Numbered from the stretch's first letter, positions 25,626 to 36,865 are shown. The stretch: DNA of 64,000 nucleotides from Flaccisagitta enflata (GCA_965153355.1 OZ231127.1:43586001-43650000); one strand, 5' to 3'. Program-made: numbers and translations. The notes: generated by a model not told the origin, from the sequence alone.

Positions 25626-26121
25626 CTGATTCGGACAAATGGGAATAGACCCAGATCATGGTTCGCAAAAAGAATCAGGAGACTTCGGTGGAAAAAAGAA
25701 GATAGGAAAAAACTTGTTATGACCGATATGCCAGATAAACAGGCAAAAAAGATAACATGCGATATGGAGCAAGTGAAATTGTTGATCAAGCAGCTGATCC
25801 TACCTCTGCCTAAAGCCTATTCATGACATTATGCCTCGGTACAAAAAAACAAGGACATAAGTAGTTAGACACAAGAAACGAGGTAAGAATAGTTACCCAT
25901 TTTACATTATGGGCAGCGGCATAAGAATAGCTTATATTCACAAACTGTGAAATTTTAGGGAATTGAAGAACTGCCTGATTATCAGACAATTATGATTTCT
26001 CACATTGTCACTAGCACGCAATCAGGAAATGCCGTAGAGGTCCTTTCTTGTCGGATAGACCATTTGACTTGATGGCTAAAAAAAAAGACATTCGGATTGT
26101 AGAGGAAAAAGGCCAATGGAG
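25626..26121. other. No gene seen
   Basis: Ordinary AT-rich DNA without recognisable repeats or exons. Confidence 0.5.
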
Positions 26122-26180
26122 CAACCAACCAACCAACCAACCAACCAACCAACCAACCAACCAACCAACCAACCAACCAA
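26122..26180. repeat. (AACC)n microsatellite, possible family A remnant
   Basis: Fourteen AACC units. The right flank AAGTCGTAAAGCACGCAAGTAAAAAG resembles a decayed reverse family A head, suggesting that the tetranucleotide grew from a family A microsatellite. Confidence 0.85.
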
Positions 26181-26509
26181 CAGGGGATAAAGTCGTAAAG
26201 CACGCAAGTAAAAAGAAAAGATAAAGAAGAATGAAGCGGAAAGCAGTGGATAAGAGAGGAGTTGATTTGCTTCCATGATTGACAAGGCCATGACTTTTTC
26301 TCACATTTCATTGGTCACTTTCTTGTAACTGTGTCAAAGAAGTCAACACTCACACTCTATTTTACAAGCTTACCTCATTACAGTCAAATGGCAGGCAGTC
26401 CATCCGTTTGTCTGTCCATCACGAAGTCTTTTCATAAGTACCCCTGCTGGTTCGGCCCAACCTCATGCTCCCGGTCTTGTCTACTTCCTTAGATAGATGC
26501 AAGGCTATA

Positions 26510-27043
26510 CCGGGTCATCCACCTGAGTTGTCGGATTCTTTTAAGCTTTTACTCACTGATGCTAAGAGACATGGATTTGAAATTGATTAAAGAGCATAGA
26601 TTGACATTCTTTGTATCAAAATTTCAGCCAATTTGGTCAAGTAGTTGATCTTTTACACAAATCTGATGTGTCACAAGTATTTTCCCATGTCACAGATTTT
26701 CCATCAGACATGAGGAATTCTGCTTGCCTTCATTTTTATCAATTTTTATCTACTCATACCAGAGAGACAAGATTAATCTCAAATGAAAGATAAGCTTATT
26801 TTGGATTGATGGCTTATATGATTCAAAAAGAATTGTGATGTTAGCTTGCACAGTTCCTGAAATAAAAGCCTTTACTTCAAATCCATGTTGAAGACAAACT
26901 ACTTGACCAAAATGGACGAAATTTTGACACAAAAAATGTCAATATATGCTTTTTAAGACTAGATCAATATCAAGTAAATGACTTTTAGCACCTGTGAGCA
27001 AAAAAGCTTACTGGAATCCGACAATTCAGCTGGATGACCCTGT
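26510..27043. mobile_element. TA-flanked foldback MITE (534 bp), family I
   Basis: It starts CCGGGTCATCCACCTGAG and ends CAGCTGGATGACCCTG, with TA on each side (26508-26509 and 27044-27045). The arms match far inward: GTTGTCGGATTC, AAGCTTTT, TTGACATT...TTTGTNTCAAAATTTC and TTGGTCAAGTAGTT are all present in inverted order on the right. No gene. TA duplication and a CAGGGT-type end fit a Tc1/mariner-like non-autonomous element, but the class is inferred. Confidence 0.75.
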
Positions 27044-27069
27044 ATCCCTTCTTTCGCGTGGAATTACTA

Positions 27070-27289
27070 CCTAAAAATAGAAATGTTCCCACCTGAAAAT
27101 AAGCACCTTTTTTGGAAAGGTGCTGCTCTAAAAAAAAACCTACAACAACCAGATTGGTTCAATCTTAAAGACTGGTTGAAACTCTTTCAAATGCGACCAT
27201 TCTAAGACTGGTAGCTCAATTATTTTAGGAACGCCACTCTCCCAAAGTGGACGTCTGTTTTCAGGTGAGAACATCTCTATTTTTTAGGG
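27070..27289. mobile_element. Small TA-flanked MITE (220 bp), family J
   Basis: Left end CCTAAAAATAGAAATGTTC and right end GAACATCTCTATTTTTTAGGG are imperfect inverted repeats continuing through CACCTGAAAA. TA lies at 27068-27069 and 27290-27291. Confidence 0.7.
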
Positions 27290-27480
27290 TATTCATTCGC
27301 ATCAAACAGGTGAGCATAGTTATGTTAATTCTTCATAGGTTCTAATTCTATATAATACCAACGAAAGCCTCAAAAGATACATACGGACGGTGATCATTTT
27401 GTAATGTCAAAATAAACAGGTGTGAAATCGTAGTACCGTAAGTATGAAGAATAGAAATGAGTGAAAGACGTCGAAGAGAA

Positions 27481-27632
27481 CGAAGAAGAAGAAGAAGAAG
27501 AAGAAGAAGAAGAAGAAGATGAAGAAAAAGAAAAAGAAAAAGAAAAAGAAAAAGAAATAGAAATAGAAAAAGAAAAAGAAAAAGAAAAAGAAAAAGAAAA
27601 AGAAAAAGAAAAAGAAGGAGAAAAGAAGAAGA
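27481..27632. repeat. (GAA)n then (GAAAAA)n microsatellite
   Basis: Purine-only tract of about 150 bp. The Glu/Lys frame across it is an artefact. Confidence 0.95.
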
Positions 27633-28159
27633 CGAAAAAAAAGAGAAAAAAAAGAAACGATAGAAACTGGTGCTTCGTTTTGCCTTAACTCCCTCGAGAC
27701 ACATTTTACTTCCCTTCATGTCATTCCTTCGAGAAGGAAAACGGCGCTTTTATCTCATGTGATATTTTTTCTTTGGCAGAAAAATGAATCCGTTTTTACT
27801 TTCTCCTGCTTTTTGTTGACTGGGTCTAGGGAGAAAGAGAAAGAGAAAGAAGTTAACAGAGCAAAAAGAGAAAAAAAGAAAGAAAGAAAGAAAGAAAGAG
27901 GAGGAGAAAATACTGTATGACTTTGATTGATCCGCCGGTTGAAATAAACAGAGACTGAACTATGTTTTTATTCATGAATACGGGGAAAATCCAAATATTG
28001 TTTTGCCCCGAACCACAGTATTTTACCATAAATTTGTCCTTCTTTCCCCGTTCTGACAGTAGTGGCCTTCCTGTGCATTGTTCTGATTGTCCATTCAGCG
28101 ATTTTTACCGATGATCAAAGACGGAATACACACACACACAGACACACACGGAAGTTTTT
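27633..28159. other. No gene seen
   Basis: Includes a short (AAAG)n at 27870-27898 and a short CACACACA run at 28130-28150 just before a family A head. Confidence 0.5.
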
Positions 28160-28254
28160 AGTCGCGTGCACGCGACTCTACAACCCGCTTTGTCCGTCGG
28201 TCGGTCGGTCGGTTGGTCGGTCGGTCGGTCGGTCACACTTTACTTTTTTTATCA

Positions 28255-28690
28255 ATTTTATTTCTTTAAGTCATTTTTAGTCATTCTAAGTCATTCTAAG
28301 TCATTCTAAGTCATTCTAAGTCATTCTGAGTCATTCTAATTCATTTTAAGTCATTTTAAGTCATTATTGTCATTTCAGTCAATATAGTCCTTTTCATCAT
28401 TTTAAGTCATTCTAAGTCATTTTAAGTTATTTTAAGTAATTTCAAGTGATTCTGAGTCATTTCAAGTGATTTTAAGGCATATTATGTCATTCCAAGTCAT
28501 TCTAAGTAATTATTGTCATTTCAGTCAATATAATCCTTTTCATCATTTCAAGTCATTTTAAGTCATTTTAAGTCATTTTATGTCACTATAAGTCATTATA
28601 AGTCATTATACGTCATTTTAAGTCATTTTAAGTCATTTTTAGTCACTCTGAGTCATTCTCGGTCATTTTAGTCATTTTAGTCAATATTGT
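28255..28690. repeat. (AGTCATTNTA)n 10-bp array
   Basis: Degenerate 10-bp units (AGTCATTCTA, AGTCATTTTA) form the first part of the body of the surrounding family A element. The same unit occurs in the long copies at 40373, 47702 and 52020. Confidence 0.9.
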
Positions 28691-28699
28691 CATTTCACT

Positions 28700-29648
28700 T
28701 TTTATTTACATAATTATAGGTAATTATAGGTCATTATGCAATTATAGGTAATCATAGGTCATTATAGGTAATCATGGGTCGTTGTAGGTAATTATAGGTC
28801 ATTGTGTAATTATAGGTATTTATAGGTCATTATAGGTAATTATAGGTTATTATGCAATTATAGGTCATTATTGGTAATTAGAGGTCAGTATGTAATCATA
28901 GATAATTATTGTAATTATAGGTAATTATAGGTAATTATAGGTAATAACAGGTAATTATAGGTCCTTATGTAATTATAGGTCACAAGAGGTAATTATAGGT
29001 CATTATAGGTCATTATGCAATTATAGGTCATTATTTGGAATTATAGGTCATTATGTAATTATAGATGATTATAGGTAATAAAAGGTAATTATAGATCATT
29101 ATAGAAAATTATAGGTCATTATGTAATTATAGGTAATTATAGGTCATTATAGATAGTTATTGGTAAAAATAGGTCAGTATGAAATTAAAGGTAATTATAG
29201 GTAATCAAAGGTCATTAAAGGTAATTATAGGTCATTACGTCATTATAGGTAATTATAGATGATCATAGGTCATTATAGGAAATTATATGTCAATAAACAA
29301 TTATAGGTAATTATAGGTCATTATTCAATTATAGGTATTTATAGCTAATCATAGGTAATTAAAGGTAATTTTAGGTCATTATGCAATTATAGGTAATTAT
29401 GGGTAATCATAGGTCATTATAGGTAATTATTGGTCCATATGTAATTATAGGTAATCATAGGTCTTTATAGGTACTTATAGGTCATCATTTAATTATGAGT
29501 AATTATAGGTAAATATTGGTAATTATGGGTAATTATAGGTCATTATGTTATTTTAGGTAATTGTGGGTAATCATGGGTAATCATACATCATTATAGGTAA
29601 TCATTGGTCCATATGTAATTATAGGTAATCATAGGTCTTTATAGGTAC
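28700..29648. repeat. (AGGTAATTAT)n / (AGGTCATTAT)n 10-bp array
   Basis: About 950 bp of degenerate 10-bp units, continuing at 32743-32890 on the far side of the palindrome. Confidence 0.9.
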
Positions 29649-29650
29649 TA

Positions 29651-32600
29651 GATAGTATGTTTACCCCTTCACGGGTGCGGGCTACCTGTACCTGGACGGA
29701 ATTTACTATTTTTATGTTTTATGTAAAACAAAACAGTTTTATGTAAAACAGTTTTATGTAAAACAGTTTTATGTAAAACAGTTTTATGTAAAACAAAACA
29801 GTGGCAAACTTTTTGACCAATTTTGGATACCGCGAGTTCCATTTATTTATCACCACTCCAAGGCGGTTGTGGTGAAAATGTTGAAATTTGGTCACTTTGG
29901 GCTCAAAATTGGGCCACTTTGGTTTTGAAATTTGACCCAAAATCTGTGAGATTATGAAACTAGGGCTCAAGAGCTAACCAGTGGTGCAATCCGCATGTTG
30001 CTATCATTTTTTGTTAAGATTTGAGAGCTTTTCAAAGATGGAAGGGTATGAGGGTTTTTTAACTAGATGAATTTGGTGGTCAATTTTGACATTTTTTACA
30101 ATTTTTGATATATCTCCGCTTTGGATGGACAAATTTGGATGAAATTGGTGACCAAATTGAAGAGTTTTTGATGCTCTAGCTGAATCTGGTAAAATTTTTG
30201 ATCGATATGACCCTCAAAATTTTTGGTAGACTCTAGAAGCAGGTGCTAAAAAGTGAATTTTTTCGCCCTTTTTGCTACTTTGGTCAAATAATTTGGGCAA
30301 TTCCGAGATAGAAAATGATAAAAAATCAGTGGGCAAATTAAACTACTGTTCAAGATCTAACCAATGGTGCAATCGGCATGTCAATAGGTTAAAGCATATA
30401 GATTTGGCAAAGCTTCAAAGATCAGTGGGTATGATAAAATGACATTTTTTGGTAATTTTGGTCATTTTGGGCTCAAAATCGGACCACTTCCCTTAATAAA
30501 TTTGACTCAAAATCTGTGAGATTATGAAACTAGAGCTCAAGAGCTAACCAGTGGTGCAATCCGCATGTTGCTATCGTTTTTTGTTAAGATTTGAGAGTTT
30601 TTCAAAGATGGAAGGGTATGAGGGTTTTATTACCAGATGAATTTGGTGGTCAATTTTGACATTTTCTATAATTCTTGATATATCTCTGCTTTGGATGGAC
30701 AAATTTGGATGAAATTGGTGACCAAATTGAAGAGTTTTTGATGCTCTAACTGAATCTGGTAAGATTTTTGATCGATATGACCCTCAAAATTTTTGGGAGA
30801 CTCTAGAAGCAGGTGCTAATAGTCGCAAAAGCGTTACATGGTCAGCGGTACCCGATGCCCCTTTGTTGGTTTATGTTGGTATGAGATGATAAGTGGGGCA
30901 GTGGCCCCCACGGGGCTGATGACCTTTGATTCCATGCTGGACAATTGCAGGGTCTTTAAGACTTGATTTTGGGTCCAAGTAGCCTGAGTTGAGGTCTGAG
31001 TTGCCTGATTTGAGGTCTAAGATGCCTGATCTGAGAGGTTTGAGAAGCTGGTGTTGGGGCTTAGAGGCCTGAATTTGGGTCTAATTTAGAGCTCAAGGCC
31101 TGATTATAGGCTGGGAAGACCTGATTGGAGGTCTGGAAGGCCTGGTTAGGGGTCCAAAAGGCCTGATTTTGGGTCGGCTTAGGCCTGATTTTGGGTCTGA
31201 AAGGCCTGATTGAGATTCTGAGAGGCTTAAATTGAGGTTTAGAAAGCCTGAATTGGGATCTGATAGGCCTGATTTGGGGTCTGAAAGGCTTAATCTAAGG
31301 CCCAGGAGGCCATGTTCTAGGCATGGGGGGACAGACGGATGGACAGACGGATGGAAACCGGAAAATTTGCCCTGTGTGGAATTGTAAGTCATTGGCCCCT
31401 CCGGGGCCGCTGCCCAAAAAATGAATTTTTTCGCCCTTAACCAGAAAAAGTCATTTTATCATACCCACTGATCTTTGAAGCTCTGCCAAATCTATATGCT
31501 TTAACCTATTGACATGCCAATTGCTTCATTGGTTAGATCTTGAACAGTAGTTTAATTTGCCCACTGATTTTTTATCTCGGAATTGCCCAAATTATTTGAC
31601 CAAAGTAGCCAAAAGGCCGAAAAATTCACTTTTTAGCACCTGCTTCTAGAGTCTCCCAAAAATTTTGAGGGTCATATCGATCAAAAATCTTATCAGATTC
31701 AGTTACAGCATCAAAAACTCTTCAATTTGGTCACCAATTTCATCCAAATTTGTCCATCCAAAGCAATGATATATAAAGAATTGTAAAAAATGTCAAAATT
31801 GACCACCAAATTCATCTGGTAATAAAACCCTCATACCCTTCCATCTTTGAATAAGTTTCAAATCTTAACAAAAAACGATAGCAACATGCGGATTGCACCA
31901 CTGGTTAGCTCTTGAGCTCTAGTTTCATAATCTCACAGATTTTGGGTCATATTTATAAAGGGAAGTGGTCCGATTTCGAGCCCAAAATGACCAAAATTAC
32001 CAAAAAATGTCATTTTATCATACCCACTGATCTTTGAAGCTTTGCCAAATCTATATGCTTTAACCTATTGACATGCCGATTGCACCATTGGTTAGATCTT
32101 GAAAAGTAGTTTAATTTGCCCACTGATTTTTTATCATTTTCTATCTCAGAAGTGCCCAAATTATTTGACCAAAGTAGCCAAAATGGCGAAAAAATTCACT
32201 TTTTAGCACCTGCTTCTAGAGTCTCCCAAAAATTTTGAGGGTCATATTGATCAAAAATTTTACCAGATTCAGCTAGAGCATCAAAAACTCTTCAATTTGG
32301 TCACCAATTTCATCCAAATTTGTCCATCCAAAGCGGAGATATATCAAAAATTGTAAAAAATGTCAAAATTGACCACCAAATTCATCTAGTTAAAAAACCC
32401 TCATACCCTTCCATCTTTGAAAAGCTCTCAAATCTTAACAAAAAACGATAGCAACATGCGGATTGCACCACTGGTTAGCTCTTGAGCTCTAGTTTCATAA
32501 TCTCACAGATTTTGGGTCAAATTTCAAAACCAAAGTGGCCCAATTTTGAGCCCAAAGTGAACAAATTTCAACATTTTCACCACAACCACCTTGGATTGGT

Positions 32601-32740
32601 GATAAATAAATGGAACTCGCGGTATCCAAAATTGGTCAAAAAGTCTGCCACTGTTTCGTTTTACATTATAAAAACATAAAAATAGTAAATTCCGTCCAGG
32701 TACAGGTAGCCTGCACCCGTGAAGGGGTAAACATACTATC
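29651..32740. mobile_element. Giant palindromic (foldback) element, TA-flanked
   Basis: It starts GATAGTATGTTTACCCC and ends GGGGTAAACATACTATC, with TA at 29649-29650 and 32741-32742. Both arms, each over 1.1 kb, read the same on opposite strands. Each arm also contains a 570-bp direct repeat: on the left, AATCTGTGAGATTATGAAAC occurs at 29941 and 30511. It is interrupted by a family C element at 30820-31415. Matching 65-80-codon frames on opposite strands of the two arms are a consequence of the palindrome and not evidence of a gene. Confidence 0.85.
30820..31415 (+). mobile_element. Family C element inserted in the palindrome (596 bp)
   Basis: It begins TAGTCGCAAAAGCGTTACAT then GGTCAGCGGTACCCG and ends GGGGCCGCTGCCC. 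The interrupted word GGTGCTAA|AAAATGAATTTTTTCGCC is intact as GGTGCTAAAAAGTGAATTTT in the same repeat at 30245, so the ends can be set to the base with an AA target duplication. The body is about 18 degenerate copies of a ~20-bp unit (AGGCCTGATTTTGGGTCTGA), and GACAGACGGATGGACAGACG precedes the tail. Confidence 0.85.
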
Positions 32741-32956
32741 TAATAGGTACTTATAGGTCATTATTTGATTATGGGTAATTATAGGTAATTATAATTATAG
32801 GCAATTATAACTATAGGTAATCATAGGTCATTTTAGGCAATTATAGGTCAATAGGTAATTATAGTCATTATTGTCATTACAGGAAATAACGCACTTATAT
32901 AATTAGGCGATTATGTAAGCAAGTCTCGCACGCGACTTATAGGTGTTGGCCTTGTT

Positions 32957-33194
32957 TTTCCCTCTGGAGGGCTTTTTAAGCAAAAGTTGATCCATTTGAA
33001 ATCATTCCTCGCTTTAAACCGTGTCAATCTTCCTCTTGGAATTTTTCTTTGTAATCAAGATGTATCCGTGAACCGTAATCATGTAGCCTGTACGTTATTT
33101 CTAATTTTAAGGATGACGTTGCATTGATCATCTGTGTTGTGTTACAATGCTACAAAGCTACTATCAAAGTCACAATCATAACCGTCTCATTATC
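32957..33194. other. No gene seen
   Basis: Short ordinary segment after the family A tail. Confidence 0.4.
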
Positions 33195-33680
33195 AGAGAA
33201 TTGCGAATGAAACTGCAATGACAATCTTTTGTAAAGTTCAGTTCAGAAAGAGACTAAAAGTGAGACTATGTCAAGTAAATGTTCTCACCGCTCCAGGTCA
33301 GACAGACATAGTAATGACAAACTTGTAGTATAGTAGTGAGCAGTTTAGAGAGAGGCTCAATGACAGTTTCTGCACTTTTAATTGAGAATGAAACTGCAAT
33401 TATATTCGCTTCAGTAGCAAAAGATCTCAAAAGAAGCCCAATGACCATTTCTGTACTCTGTGCACCAGAGTTGAGAATGAAACTGCAATGTCAGATTTCC
33501 CAGCAGCAAAGTAGGCAGTATCTCTCGGTACTCAGTATCTATCTGTACTTTCTACTCTGTACTCAGCATCTATCTGTACTCAGTATTACAGAGCTTAGAA
33601 AAGGACTGCAATGACAATCGCTTCTGTAGTAAAAAAGTTCAGCAACAGACGCGACGACAGTCTTTCTACTCTGTGCTTCC
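33195..33680. repeat. Degenerate ~95-120-bp tandem repeat
   Basis: The word GAATGAAACTGCAATN recurs at about 33206, 33384 and 33476 (with a variant, AGGACTGCAATGACAATC, at 33603), and TCTGTACTNNGTA words cluster between 33450 and 33580. Confidence 0.5.
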
Positions 33681-33837
33681 AAGCTGAGATTGAGGGTGCT
33701 TTCATAACACTGCGAAAATTGGCGAGTCAGTGACGCGCGTTTGGAAGGATTTTGCCCTTAAACGGTTGTCTGCCCACGACTGGATATTTGAAATGTGCGC
33801 GCCTAGAAACGCATGAGAGCTCGCAAGTAAACGCATG

Positions 33838-33915
33838 CACACACACGAACGCACTCACGAACGCACGCGCGCACGCACGCACGCACGCACGAACGCACGC
33901 ATGCACGAACGCAGA
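33838..33915. repeat. (ACGC)n / (ACGA)n microsatellite
   Basis: Degenerate ACGCACGCACGA units. Frames rich in Cys/Ala/Arg over it are artefacts. Confidence 0.9.
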
Positions 33916-34836
33916 CAAACAAACACCCAAAACACGTGTATTCGCAATATTGTTTCAAAAGAAAAGTGAACGGGACGGTTGACGATCAGACCGCACGCGC
34001 ACACGAAGTAATACAAAAAGTGTTCACTTGGCAAAAATAACGGAGGGAGAACGAGAGAAATTGTTTGAAAGAAGAAACCAGCTGACATATGCAAGCTTTA
34101 AAAACACTAAAACAGACCCATGAAAATGGTCAAAACGAGCGCGGAGAGTCGTAATGGATAATACAAAATTTGTAACAACCAAGTCTTTCGCTTTATAGGT
34201 GCAGGTTGGCGTATACATTTTCGCTACTATCTCTATTGCCATTATCTGTTTCGCGAAGTTTTAAAAAGATAGGAATGAAACATTCGTCTATCAGCGGTCA
34301 ATAAGAATTGGTGAGGAGAAAAGTACTGCTGTTGCTATTGGTGAAGAAAGGAGCGGATGAATGTCAGATAAACGACGCACGGCCTACCAAGAAATGAGAG
34401 AAATAAGAGAAATAAGCAAAAGCCAAATGAATGCCATGTCATGATGAATTACATTAGAAGAGATGGATTTCTTACTTTAGAATGGAGTTTAATGATCATT
34501 CACAGCAATTTTGTTTCTATTCGTTGTGAAATAGCAGATGGCCACCCAATTATACTTTTCGCCCCTTGCTCAACCGCGAACCCTCCTTCACATTGTGCGG
34601 ACTGTGCGTGGGCCGTTGACGCCTCGTATTGAAAAGTGTCTGGTTTTGCGATGCGTGTGACGTTTGATGTATGGAAGGGAAATCGGAGAATCGTGTGCCG
34701 GGAAAACCGCACAATGTTAAATGGCAAAAAAGGAAAGAAAAGAAGAAATGAAAGAGAAAAGCAACCATTGGTGTGGTGAACGGAGAGAAGATGTGGCAAA
34801 CTATCGTCGTTCCGCATTGAGATAGTCCGTTGATAA
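33916..34836. other. No gene seen
   Basis: Ordinary DNA. Frames of 60-117 codons here lack recognisable domains and overlap each other on the minus strand. Confidence 0.45.
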
Positions 34837-34933
34837 ACAAGTCCGGACATACGGCTAGCAAAGTGTTACTGACCGACCGACCCACAGACCAATCGATCGA
34901 CATAGCGGGCTATAGAGTCGCATGCACGCGGTT
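34837..34933 (-). mobile_element. Family A element, short degraded copy
   Basis: AACAAGTCCGGACATACGGC at the left, GACCGACCGACCCACAGACC in the middle and TAGAGTCGCATGCACGCGGTT followed by A5 at the right. Confidence 0.8.
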
Positions 34934-35312
34934 AAAAACTAATATGGAGAAGTAAGTGCGGCAAACGAAGAAATATGATTTGGCAGTTGGTATCATTGTA
35001 TCGGTTCATGAGATAGGCTTCTAATATAGCTGCATTGGACTCGCAATAACTAGGAATAGTTGAAATTTCATAAACTGTTGCCATGAGGGAAATTCCGTTT
35101 AACACAGAATCAAATCATGAGCAACAACGGATGCAAGGGATTTGTCAAGAAGGATCAAAAGGTCAAACCTTTGAAAAAAGAGAAAAAACGGCAAAATTGA
35201 GGAGAGTAATTGGGTTAGCCTCTGTTTTCCACAGATTAGACAAAATATCGTCCCTCCCTCGCAAACTGATGTTGTTTTTTCGTTTTTGTTTGGTTTTTCG
35301 TTTTTCAATGCT
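34934..35312. other. No gene seen
   Basis: Ordinary AT-rich DNA without recognisable features. Confidence 0.45.
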
Positions 35313-35416
35313 AGCCAGGATTGCAGTTAGAATCCTTTCCTTGATTTCAAGAAACAAACAAACAAACAAACAAACAAACAAACAAACAAACAAACAAACA
35401 AACAAACAAACAAACA

Positions 35417-35500
<84 letters not shown>

Positions 35501-35549
35501 AAAAAAGCCAGGATTGCAGTTAGAATCCTTTCCTTGATTCCAAGAAAGG
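35313..35549. repeat. (AAAC)n(AAAG)n microsatellite between ~38-bp direct repeats
   Basis: GCCAGGATTGCAGTTAGAAT and then CCTTTCCTTGATTNCAAGAAA occurs just before (about 35312-35352) and just after (about 35507-35548) a compound AAAC (to 35417) and AAAG (to 35500) microsatellite. The two flanks differ at one base. Confidence 0.9.
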
Positions 35550-35560
35550 GGTACATAAAA

Positions 35561-35650
35561 ACGGATGGACACACAAACGGACAGACGGGTGGACTTAAGG
35601 AAATTCACTCCTGTGTCCCACAGGACATTGGCCCCTTGGGGCCGCTGCCC
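35561..35650 (+). mobile_element. Family C element, 3' remnant
   Basis: Only the last ~90 bp remain: a GGACAGACGGGTGGAC microsatellite, CCTGTGTCCCACAGGACAT and the tail GGGGCCGCTGCCC. It abuts the remaining half of a family A element. Confidence 0.75.
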
Positions 35651-35722
35651 AAGAAGGGGATCGACTGACTGATGAATCGACGGACCGACATGGCAGGGTG
35701 TATAGTCACATAGTACGCGACT
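35651..35722 (-). mobile_element. Family A element, head half only
   Basis: AAGAAGGGGATCGACTGACTG leads to ACGGACCGACATGGCAGG and the hairpin end TAGTCACATAGTACGCGACT. The other half is cut off exactly where the family C remnant ends. Confidence 0.7.
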
Positions 35723-35729
35723 AGAAAAA

Positions 35730-35884
35730 AACAAGGCCGGATACATGGATACCACAATCGCTTGCATTTGGGCAGCAGCAGTGGGGCCAATGCCGCAAAA
35801 AGATACAAAAATTAAAATATGATGAACCGACCCATCAACCGACACACAAACAAAGCGAGGTGTAGAGTCGCGTAGCACACGACT
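35730..35884 (-). mobile_element. Family A element, short type
   Basis: Tail AACAAGGCCGGATACATGG, middle GACCCATCAACCGACAC, head GTAGAGTCGCGTAGCACACGACT. Confidence 0.85.
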
Positions 35885-36207
35885 AAGAAAAGTCGAAATG
35901 AAAAAAAAAAGAGAAGGAAGAGGCATTAACATCCACCTGCTACCTGGCAACCATAACTCAAGGCCGCTTCCTTCACGCTTGCTTGTTTTCTTGTTTGTTG
36001 ATTTGCGGTCATCAATTAAGTCTTTTCTACTTCACAGAGATCGTTATAAAGATCTTCGAAAGTTCTTCAAATCTAGACCGAGCTAATGGTGTTAGCTCAT
36101 TGCGTTTAGAAATGGTGATGATTTGAAGTAAGCACTCTCCCAAACTGACAAGTTACAGAATCTCTTATTCATGTTTACAAGCCAGTACCTGCGGGTATTT
36201 GTTTTTA
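35885..36207. other. No gene seen
   Basis: Ordinary DNA between two family A copies. A 60-codon frame (from 35898) has no recognisable feature. Confidence 0.4.
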
Positions 36208-36425
36208 GTCGCGTGCACGCGACTCTACAACCCGCTTTGTCCGTCCGTCCGTCGTTTGGTCGGTCAGTTGGTCGGTCGGTCGGTCGGTCGGTCGGTCCCC
36301 ATTTTACTTTTTTTATGATTTTTTTTTATTTGACCTCACTGCTCCTGCCTAAATGGTCTAGTGACCTCAAATATGGCCCCTACCCACCCGCACGCGACTT
36401 CGGTAGCCGTGTATCCGGCCTTGTT
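36208..36425 (+). mobile_element. Family A element, intact short reference copy (218 bp)
   Basis: Head AGTCGCGTGCACGCGACT (preceded by T5), CTACAACCCGCTTTGTC, a GGTCGGTCGGTC microsatellite to 36295, CCCCATTTTACTTTTTTT, TGGCCCCTACCCACCCGCAC, then GTGTATCCGGCCTTGTT. Nothing is inserted, so this is the best copy for defining the family. It has no open frame of note. Confidence 0.92.
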
Positions 36426-36772
36426 CCAACTCACATTCATACATTAGAGAAATCAGAAGCCACATCAATTCCCGAGATAATAGTCAGAAAATACGCATTC
36501 AATCTGGAAAAATAAAAAACCGCCAACAGTTTTTATCGTCCCTTATCATTATTTTGGCGGTCCATGTTTATTTCAGCTTCGAAAATATGAATTAATGAAA
36601 GATTTAATCTTTGAAGTTGAACCGCATATAAAAGCGAAGTTGATAATTTGCTTGAGTAGACCAACTTTTTTCAAGAGTGGCTTCTGATTTCTCAATTGTT
36701 CATATTCATGGTTTAGTAAACCCCACTTTACTCTTAAGACTAGTTGAATGACACCAAAACTATCCGGAGAAC
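36426..36772. other. No gene seen
   Basis: AT-rich DNA without recognisable features. Confidence 0.4.
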
Positions 36773-36865
36773 AAGGCCGGAAACACGACTACCTAAGTTG
36801 CGTAGTGATGCCAAAACAGCTAAGTGATATGGGCAGACAGACCAATAGAGTGACTGATTGACCAA
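36773..36865 (-). mobile_element. Family A remnant next to the TIR transposon
   Basis: It begins AACAAGGCCGGAAACACGAC and has GGGCAGACAGACCAATAG. It is cut off by the transposon that starts at 36868, and no matching head is evident on the far side. Confidence 0.55.

Larger units (their letters stand above)
28160..32956 (+). mobile_element. Family A element, long type, with nested palindrome
   Basis: The head AGTCGCGTGCACGCGACT at 28160 is preceded by T5 and followed by GTCGGTCGGTCGGTCGGTTGG. The tail TCGCACGCGACTTATAGG then TGTTGGCCTTGTT ends at 32956. The body is two arrays of 10-bp units interrupted by a 3.1-kb palindrome at 29651-32740. Without that insert the element would be about 1.7 kb. 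No protein is encoded. Confidence 0.85.

Noticed and set aside
26440-26470. tRNA B-box-like word GGTTCGGCCC
   Set aside because: No matching acceptor, D or anticodon stems could be folded around it. I found no tRNA or rRNA gene anywhere in the window.
28255-29640. CRISPR-like array
   Set aside because: Units are 10 bp with no distinct spacers, in eukaryotic DNA, and no cas-like gene exists.
29719-32679. Two similar 65-83-codon proteins on opposite strands
   Set aside because: They lie at mirror positions in the arms of the giant palindrome, so similarity is forced by DNA symmetry.
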